This document shows, piece by piece, positions 52,758 through 58,164 of a DNA stretch of 58,164 nt (position 1 is the first letter of the stretch; every line of letters begins with the position of its first letter). This stretch comes from Corynebacterium sp. HMSC27B11 (GTDB lineage: Bacteria; Actinomycetota; Actinomycetes; Mycobacteriales; Mycobacteriaceae). The stretch is taken from positions 1 through 58,164 of the forward strand of contig NZ_KV823566.1 of assembly GCF_001815985.1 (NCBI RefSeq). The letters run 5' to 3'. Made by a program: the position numbers and the translations under genes. Under the pieces are notes generated by a model that saw only the letters and a program-made list of their open reading frames with translations, made no database searches and had not been told where the DNA came from.

Positions 52758-54284
52758 TTAACCGCGCGGGCCGCGGAGCATGATGCCGCGGATACCGCTG
52801 TGGAAACCATCGCGCAGGCCGACGCGCTGCGCCTCCGTCAGGGTGTATTCGTGAAGGGTATCGCAGGCGAACTGCAGGAGTGGGCGGTCGATCTCCGGGG
52901 GAAGGCCGCCGCCAGAGAGCAGGTGGGCGTTATCCTTCTGGGCCTCGCTCGCGGCGTTGTCGAACCACCAGACGGCGTACTGCTGGCCGATGTCGTAGGG
53001 GTTCTGCTCTCCCGCGGACGCCCAGACTTCGTTGGGGAGCGGGACGTAGCGGGAGCGCAGCTTGCGGTGGCGGGCCATCATGGATGGGTTCGGCTTCGGC
53101 TTCGGCGCTGCTTCCGGGGTGCCCTCGGTGGCTGTGGCTGGTTCCTGTGCCTGGGACTGTGCTGCCCCGCTCTGCTCAGCCGCGTTGTCCGGCGCCGCGT
53201 CGTTCGGTGCCGCAGCACCCTGAGCTGCGACGGTGTTGGGGGTCGGTTGTGCCGTCGTTTCGGCGGCCGGCTCGGACATCGCTGGTTCGGCGGAGGCAGT
53301 AGGTGCCGGACCCGGCTTGGGTCCGGGCTTCGGCGCAGACTTGGGTGCGGCGGGGTGCGCCGCGGGGCTTGGGGCGGCCGACGGGGACTCTGCCTGCTCA
53401 TCCGTCGTGGTGGTTGCCGCAGCAGCGTTGGTCTGTACAGCGCTTGCCGGTGCATCCTCGGATCCTGCGGCCGTGGCCGAAGCCTGCTCGGGTGCTGCCG
53501 CGGAGGTCGGCTCCGTGGCGGTTTCGGCCGGCGCGTTGTCCCCGGCCGCGGTGTTGTTGCCCGCTTCTGCCGTGGGCTCGGTGACCTGCTTGTTGTGCTC
53601 CATATCCGGAATGACGCTCGGTCCGGACTCTTCGGGCTCTTCCGCATCGCCGAGGGGCTTGAACTCCGGGCTGGGGCTGTCCTCGCCCTGCGTTTCCCCA
53701 GGGATTGGGGTGGTGCTGGCGTTGGCGGGCAGCGGCCCCTCCAGGATCTGCAGTCGCATCGTGTCCCGGAAATCCTCGCGAGGGTCGAGGATCGTGGTCG
53801 TATCGCAGGCAAAACGCAGCTGGGAGGACATGGAGTCCCAGCCGAAGCCATAGAGGTGCACGCGAATGCCCGCATTCACGGCCTCTTCCACGCCGGGCAG
53901 CATGTCCGCGTCGCCGGAGACGAGGACGATATCCGAGACGTTGCCACGGACGGCGGCGAGCACCATATCCGCGACCAGGCGGGTGTCCACTGCCTTCTGC
54001 GTGCGCCGGTCTCCCCACTCGATGAGCTGGCCGCTGCGTAGCTGCACGCCAGGTTCGCTGCGCAGGGAACGCTGGTAGCGGTGCGGCCCTGACTCCGGGA
54101 TGCCGTCGTACCAAAATTGTCGATGAATGGGCTGTTTGAGCTGATCCTGGGCGATACGGCCCAAGGTACATACGACCTCCGGAAGGTCGATTTCTAATTG
54201 CGCGCGGGCGCCGGTTTCCCAGGAGTTATAGAAGCTAGCTAGGAGATAAGAGGTATCGACGAAGATCTGCGTTCGTTCGAGCAT
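52758..54284 (-). CDS. NYN domain protein with long Ala/Pro-rich linker
   Basis: 508 aa. The N-terminal NYN (PIN-like, LabA/DUF88) domain spans about 5-165, with acidic residues D10 (FVDTSYLL), D100, and SGDAD (124-127 region) in the expected active site for Mg2+-dependent RNase. Residues about 170-405 are Ala/Pro/Thr/Glu low complexity. A conserved-looking C-terminal domain (about 410-508; PLPNEVWASAGEQNPYDIGQ, LQFACDTLHEYTLTEAQRVG) is unassigned. Its gene ends 36 bp before aftA on the same strand, so co-transcription is possible. Target RNA unknown. Confidence 0.82.
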   Translation of the reverse strand: MLERTQIFVDTSYLLASFYNSWETGARAQLEIDLPEVVCTLGRIAQDQLKQPIHRQFWYDGIPESGPHRYQRSLRSEPGVQLRSGQLIEWGDRRTQKAVDTRLVADMVLAAVRGNVSDIVLVSGDADMLPGVEEAVNAGIRVHLYGFGWDSMSSQLRFACDTTTILDPREDFRDTMRLQILEGPLPANASTTPIPGETQGEDSPSPEFKPLGDAEEPEESGPSVIPDMEHNKQVTEPTAEAGNNTAAGDNAPAETATEPTSAAAPEQASATAAGSEDAPASAVQTNAAAATTTTDEQAESPSAAPSPAAHPAAPKSAPKPGPKPGPAPTASAEPAMSEPAAETTAQPTPNTVAAQGAAAPNDAAPDNAAEQSGAAQSQAQEPATATEGTPEAAPKPKPNPSMMARHRKLRSRYVPLPNEVWASAGEQNPYDIGQQYAVWWFDNAASEAQKDNAHLLSGGGLPPEIDRPLLQFACDTLHEYTLTEAQRVGLRDGFHSGIRGIMLRGPRG

Positions 54285-54410
54285 GATGGGTCGGTTGTCC
54301 GTTTCTTTAGTTTCACAATTTTCAGTGCATTATCCATTGCGCACTGTACTTCTTGAGCGCCTGTGCGCGTGGCGCTTTCCCCTCTAGTGTGCATCAAAGA
54401 GTTGTTGTAT

Positions 54411-54434
54411 GGTTGGTTACACAAGTAACTAACC
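54411..54434. promoter_or_regulatory. Palindromic operator of the YtrA/ABC operon
   Basis: GGTTGGTTAC and GTAACTAACC are inverted arms of 10 bp with one mismatch around ACAA, about 100 bp before the GntR gene, in the divergent region to the NYN gene. A site for autoregulation by the YtrA-type protein is the simplest reading. Confidence 0.7.
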
Positions 54435-54531
54435 GACTAGGTAGGGCGCGGTGTTGAACCGCAACCTGGTCGCACGGTGAACGTCAACCAAGCCCCATCG
54501 AGGGGATCGAACACGAATACAGGGAGGTGCC

Positions 54532-54906
54532 ATGGAGGAAGCCACCACGCCGCTGTTTCAACAAGTGGCTGAGCTCGTAGCGGATGCCATTGTGGACGGC
54601 TCCCTGCCAGAGGGGGAGCGGGCACCGTCGACGAACGAGCTCGCGGCCTTCCACGCAATCAACCCGGCCACCGCCCGCAAGGGCTTGAGCCTGCTGGTGG
54701 ATGCCGGGGTGCTTCAGAAACAGCGAGGTATCGGCATGTTCGTTACTGAGGGCGCGCGGGAGAAGGTCATCGCGCAACGCAAGGAGGCCTTCGCCGGCCG
54801 TTACCTGGTGCCGCTGGTCGACGAGGCCGCGAAGCTGGACATGACCGCCAGCGAGCTCCGCGAGCTGCTGGGCAGCGTCGCTGAAAGCCGGGGGCTCTAT
54901 GACTGA
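54532..54906 (+). CDS. GntR family transcriptional regulator, YtrA subfamily
   Basis: 124 aa. Winged-helix DNA-binding domain at about 8-75 (PLFQQVAELVADAIVDGSLPEGERAPSTNELAAFHAINPATARKGLSLLVDAGVL), followed by a short helical tail with no ligand domain, which is the YtrA layout. YtrA regulators repress linked ABC transporters and respond to envelope-active compounds; here the next two genes are an ABC transporter. Strong AGGGAGG ribosome binding site. Confidence 0.9.
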   Translation: MEEATTPLFQQVAELVADAIVDGSLPEGERAPSTNELAAFHAINPATARKGLSLLVDAGVLQKQRGIGMFVTEGAREKVIAQRKEAFAGRYLVPLVDEAAKLDMTASELRELLGSVAESRGLYD

Positions 54907-55073
54907 CCCCAACAACGCACCGAAACCCGCACCCCGCGGGTTACTCCAGCCGCCCATGCAGAGCACCGGAGAGCAGGCAAAACACTGCCCTTCGAGCGGC
55001 AACCAGCCCAGAGCATCACGCTAGACCGCTAAGTCGACGCATCACGCGTCCCGCCACACAGGAAGGCACAACA

Positions 55074-56045
55074 ATGAACCACCTGAAAGAAAGCGTTGGA
55101 ACGAGCATCCCGCCCCGGACTGCACCCAGCATCGAACTATCGGAGCTGACGGTCAGCTTCGGCAAGAAAACCCACCCGGCCGTCGACGGCATCAGCCAGC
55201 AGATCCCGGGCGGTCAGGTCTACGGACTGATCGGACGGAATGGAGCGGGGAAGACCACCCTGCTCCGGGCTATCGCGCAGCAGCTGAACAGCTCCGGCAC
55301 GGTGACCCTGGACGGTCAGCCCATCCGCGATAACGAGTGGGCGCTGGAGCGCATCATTCTCGCCGGCCCGGACGCCACGTGGCCACAGGACCTCCCGGTG
55401 CGTAGCGTGCTGCGGGTCGCGGAACTTCGCTGGCCAACCTGGGATCAGGCCTTCGCGGAGGAGATGATCCAGGCCTTCCGCATCGATACCAGCAAGCGGT
55501 TGCGCGCGATGTCCCGCGGACAGCGTTCGGCGGTGAGCATCATCCTTGGCCTGGCAGCGCAGTGCCCGATCACCCTGCTGGACGAGCCCTATCTCGGCCT
55601 CGACGTGCAGAGTCGCGAGGCCTTCTACCAATTCCTCATGGCCGACCTGGAGCGCAATCCCCGCACGGTCATTCTGTCCACGCACCACCTCGGGGACGTT
55701 TCGCGCCTACTCGACCAGGTAATCATCATCGACGAGGGCAAGCTCCTGGAATCCGGCCCCCTCGAGACCGTTTCTGGCCGCATCCACCTGGTCTCCGGCC
55801 CCAGCCAGGCAGTGGCCGCCTTCCTTGACCAGTGGGCTGCTTCCTTGTCGGTCCCTCCTTCTTCCTTCCTTATTAAGGACGTCACCAGCACCGGTTTGCG
55901 CAGGTTGACCCTCAGCTATGATCCCGAATCGCCGGAAGCCGTGGCGGCAGAGTCGGCAGCGCAACGCGCCGGTGTCCAGCTGAAGGCCGCGGACTTGGAG
56001 CAGGCGGTGCTCGCGCTCACCGGAGAGGTGGCCGGCGATGAGTAG
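55074..56045 (+). CDS. ABC transporter ATP-binding protein
   Basis: 323 aa. Walker A GRNGAGKTT at 54-62, Q-loop region GPDATWPQ, signature MSRGQ (about 145), Walker B ITLLDEP (about 164-170), D-loop LGLD, and H-loop STHH (about 203-206). The C-terminal 80 residues form a small extra domain. Energises transport with the membrane protein encoded next; an exporter regulated by YtrA is likely, substrate unknown. It lies 167 bp after the regulator gene; AGGAAGG precedes the ATG. Confidence 0.9.
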   Translation: MNHLKESVGTSIPPRTAPSIELSELTVSFGKKTHPAVDGISQQIPGGQVYGLIGRNGAGKTTLLRAIAQQLNSSGTVTLDGQPIRDNEWALERIILAGPDATWPQDLPVRSVLRVAELRWPTWDQAFAEEMIQAFRIDTSKRLRAMSRGQRSAVSIILGLAAQCPITLLDEPYLGLDVQSREAFYQFLMADLERNPRTVILSTHHLGDVSRLLDQVIIIDEGKLLESGPLETVSGRIHLVSGPSQAVAAFLDQWAASLSVPPSSFLIKDVTSTGLRRLTLSYDPESPEAVAAESAAQRAGVQLKAADLEQAVLALTGEVAGDE

Positions 56046-57423
56046 TAAGACGAGTGATCGGCATGCCCAGCCATTGGACGGTGGGATGAAGGTGGCGGAA
56101 AGCAAGGGGGTAGCGGGCGAGGCTTCGGCCCAGGTCCAGCGAGTGAACACCCGAGTGATGGGCCAGGTCTTCCTCTTCGCGTCGTGGCGGAGCGTGCTGT
56201 GGAGGGTGCTCCTCGTAGTTCTCATGAGCTTCCTCGCGATCGTTGGCGAGGCGGAACACCGGCCAATGAACTTCTTTTATGCCATCTTCCTGGGCGGTGC
56301 TGTGGGAAGCGTGCACTTGGTATTCCAGCCGAAGGGCGAAGAACTGCGGGCGTTCGGGCTGACCACGGCGCAGATCCGCCGACTAGCGGCAGCTATGTGG
56401 GGGATGGCGCTGCCGGCCTCGGCGCTTTATCTCCTCATTGTCGTGGTGTTTTCTCGGACCGCTAACGGCATGCTGACCTCGGGAAAGCTTCTGCTCTCCT
56501 GCCTTGTGGGTTATTTGCTTCTTCTCGCTTATGCCGTCTATCGGGGCTGGAGTGCGCAGGTGGAGATTCGCAATGACGCGGTGGGCGAGCAGAACATCCT
56601 GGTCCGAGCGGAGAAGGCGAAAACGCGGAAGGTTGCGTCGAGCTCTGAAGGTGGAGCCGTTACCCCGGCAGGCTCGAATGCGGAGGACTTGAGCCGCGAA
56701 GAGCGGGTGGCTTTCGAAGCAGACACGGCACTCGACGCGGCGGTGATCCAACCACTGCGCCTGCTGGGGCGCACCCTGGCGAAATGGGAGTGCGGTATCG
56801 CCTTGGCTCTTGGCCTCGTGTTGGCATTCTGGCCCTGGGCGGCGGATACGATCGGCGCCTACCTAGGGATCGCACTTGTTGGCGCCCTCATCGGGAGCAG
56901 GTGGCTGCTCACTGCGTACGGGCTGCCAAAAAACTATGTTCAATGGTTGGCCTTTGGCGGAAGTAGGCGGGCATGGCGTAAAGCTGCGCTGGTGGGCACT
57001 GTTAGGACCAGCTGGTCGGTGCCCTTGGTCATGGTCCTAGTCGGTTATCCCGCGTTGCTGAATAGTGAGAGCACGCTCCGGGAGCAGTTCAGCGGAACAG
57101 AGATTCTGGCGGGTGCGCCGATGCTGGGGCTGATCGTGCTCTTCCTCATTCTGGGCACCACGTTGTTAACTGCACTCGCCACGCTGCGGTGGCCAAAGGC
57201 CGGTGCGCTGACGCTTGGGGGTTTCCTCGCCTACGGCATGGCAATGGTGACGGTGCTCTGTTTCCAGTTGTTCTTCACTGGAGACGTTGATCCGTTACCG
57301 AGAGTGGCCATTGGTGTCCTTATCTCTGCGTTCTATGTGGCGATAGCGGTGTGGGTCTTCTACGCCCGCATCATCAAGCAGGATGCTCGGAACGCCGGCC
57401 ACATTCAGACTTTGGTTGAATAG
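56038..57423 (+). CDS. ABC transporter permease-like membrane protein
   Basis: 461 aa with about ten hydrophobic helices: paired segments at about 50-90, 115-160, then a charged cytoplasmic loop (about 175-235) and six helices after 250. No named family recognised, but its 8-base overlap with the ATP-binding gene and hydrophobic profile make it the membrane partner. Unusually large compared with typical YtrC/YtrD subunits, so it may be a duplicated or fused subunit. Confidence 0.78.
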   Translation: MSSKTSDRHAQPLDGGMKVAESKGVAGEASAQVQRVNTRVMGQVFLFASWRSVLWRVLLVVLMSFLAIVGEAEHRPMNFFYAIFLGGAVGSVHLVFQPKGEELRAFGLTTAQIRRLAAAMWGMALPASALYLLIVVVFSRTANGMLTSGKLLLSCLVGYLLLLAYAVYRGWSAQVEIRNDAVGEQNILVRAEKAKTRKVASSSEGGAVTPAGSNAEDLSREERVAFEADTALDAAVIQPLRLLGRTLAKWECGIALALGLVLAFWPWAADTIGAYLGIALVGALIGSRWLLTAYGLPKNYVQWLAFGGSRRAWRKAALVGTVRTSWSVPLVMVLVGYPALLNSESTLREQFSGTEILAGAPMLGLIVLFLILGTTLLTALATLRWPKAGALTLGGFLAYGMAMVTVLCFQLFFTGDVDPLPRVAIGVLISAFYVAIAVWVFYARIIKQDARNAGHIQTLVE

Positions 57424-57441
57424 CGTCCGTGCGCACAGAGA

Positions 57442-57478
57442 AACCCCAGTTCAAAAACGATATTGAGCTGGGGTTTTG
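57442..57478 (+). terminator. Rho-independent terminator
   Basis: AACCCCAG(T)TCAA pairs with TTGAGCTGGGGTT across an eight-base loop (one G-T pair), followed by TTGTGTTTG. Ends the ABC transporter operon. Confidence 0.85.
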
Positions 57479-57805
57479 TGTTTGTTGTGGGCGGTGTGTA
57501 GATTATTGATCTGCAAGCGAGGCCGACAGGCCCGGTGCGCACGGGGGAATCAAGATCCTTAACGGGTTTTGCTTCTGTGTTTGCATCTGGTTCTTGGATG
57601 GTGTAGCTTAGCAATCCTGCAAGATCGCCGGTTATTACCGGGTGGTTGGATTTCCCTTCGGTCTTGTTTCTTGTCACCGAGTGTGTGAACGCCAAGGATC
57701 GTGAGTTTTTCTCCGGTTTGCTTCTGGTTCATGTGGGTGATAAGCTCGGAATCCGCCTCAACGTGAAGCACCACAGTGTTGTGGTTGTGGAGTGTTGTGT
57801 GCATA

Positions 57806-57826
57806 TGTTGTTTGAGAACTCAATAG
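57806..57826 (+). promoter_or_regulatory. boxA-like rRNA antitermination element
   Basis: TGTTGTTTGAGAACTCAATA resembles the TTTGAGAACTCAA element found in leaders and spacers of actinobacterial rRNA operons, where Nus factors bind the transcript. Confidence 0.6.
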
Positions 57827-58060
57827 CGTGATGAACCAAGCAGATCAACGGTTCTGATGCCACTTTGTGTGGTTGTTGGGATTGTTTGATTTTTTATACA
57901 TGACTTGGAACATGATGATGCAGTCTGCTCTGACGCGCCACCGATTCTATGGTGGTGGGGAGTGGTTGATACGTGGGTGTTGTTCATGCCACCGACTGTC
58001 GCTTGATGCACTGTTTAGTGTGTTTCGGGGGCTTTGCGAAAAAGTCCTTGATGCAGGTGT

Positions 58061-58083
58061 CTACACAATTGTTTGTTGTGTAG
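58061..58083. repeat. Hairpin in the rRNA leader
   Basis: CTACACAA and TTGTGTAG are a perfect 8-bp inverted repeat with loop TTGTTTG. It may be a processing stem or part of the leader fold. Confidence 0.6.
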
Positions 58084-58164
58084 TGATGGTCGTTAAAAAT
58101 TGTGGCATAACCAGCTCGACGCACTATTTTTTGTGGTGTGTGGTGATTGGTTGTGAATACGCCT

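Larger units (their letters stand above)
57480..58164 (+). promoter_or_regulatory. Probable ribosomal RNA operon leader, gene-free
   Basis: 685 bp to the window end are AT-richer than the surroundings and hold only short, unconvincing frames. A boxA-like antitermination element and several hairpins (57938-57955; 58061-58083) fit the leader before a 16S rRNA gene, which would lie just past the window. The rRNA itself is not in view, so this is inference. Confidence 0.5.

Noticed and set aside
57646..57831. Small frame of 61 codons in the rRNA-leader-like region
   Set aside because: No ribosome binding site, composition follows the AT-rich leader, and it runs through the boxA-like element.

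Overview
The window looks like a chromosomal segment of a high-GC actinobacterium, most likely a Corynebacterium. The pointers are a cydABDC operon, an ndnR-nadA-nadB-nadC-nadS NAD-biosynthesis operon, a single Emb arabinosyltransferase directly downstream of aftA (arabinogalactan/lipoarabinomannan synthesis), a GT87 mannosyltransferase and an excalibur-domain lipoprotein. The species cannot be fixed from the sequence; a lipophilic, urinary or skin-type Corynebacterium is only a guess.

Layout: (1) 1-6.8 kb: a GNAT acetyltransferase, then the minus-strand cydA-cydB-cydD-cydC operon (cytochrome bd oxidase and its CydDC exporter), every junction overlapping. (2) 7-12.8 kb: a Gly/Gln/Tyr-tailed membrane protein, a DUF4442 hotdog protein, a GT87 mannosyltransferase, an HNH-nuclease lipoprotein, L-asparaginase and a CPBP membrane protease. 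(3) 12.8-18.7 kb: NAD de novo synthesis, with a textbook promoter abutted by a palindromic NdnR operator. (4) 18.8-28.7 kb: an MFS carrier, an SDR, then an accessory stretch with a Fic protein preceded by tandem hairpins, a Sir2 deacylase, two divergent envelope proteins of unknown function, a lone PIN-domain protein, and a type II restriction-modification pair whose endonuclease resembles NgoMIV (GCCGGC). (5) 28.8-43.6 kb: mostly housekeeping and envelope genes (acyltransferase-3/SGNH protein, gamma-carbonic anhydrase-like protein, flavodoxin-like protein, DUF488, HrpB helicase, Tag glycosylase, FadH-like reductase, S4 protein, VOC protein, M13 peptidase). (6) 43.7-54.3 kb: a PrsW protease operon, a GH25 lysozyme, emb, aftA and a NYN-domain protein. 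(7) 54.5-58.2 kb: a YtrA-type GntR/ABC transporter operon with its palindromic operator, then a gene-free, low-GC, hairpin-rich region that reads like the leader of a ribosomal RNA operon whose 16S gene lies beyond the window.

The themes that connect are respiration (cyd), NAD supply (nad) beside an NAD consumer (Sir2), and cell-wall arabinan assembly (aftA/emb). The most unusual observations are the reduced ATPase domains of both CydD and CydC, a recurring habit of Ala/Ser/Glu/Asp-rich insertions inside conserved enzymes, the tandem hairpins upstream of fic, the predicted GCCGGC restriction system, and several multi-domain proteins with unassigned C-terminal regions. No CRISPR array, insertion sequence, prophage or tRNA gene was recognised.
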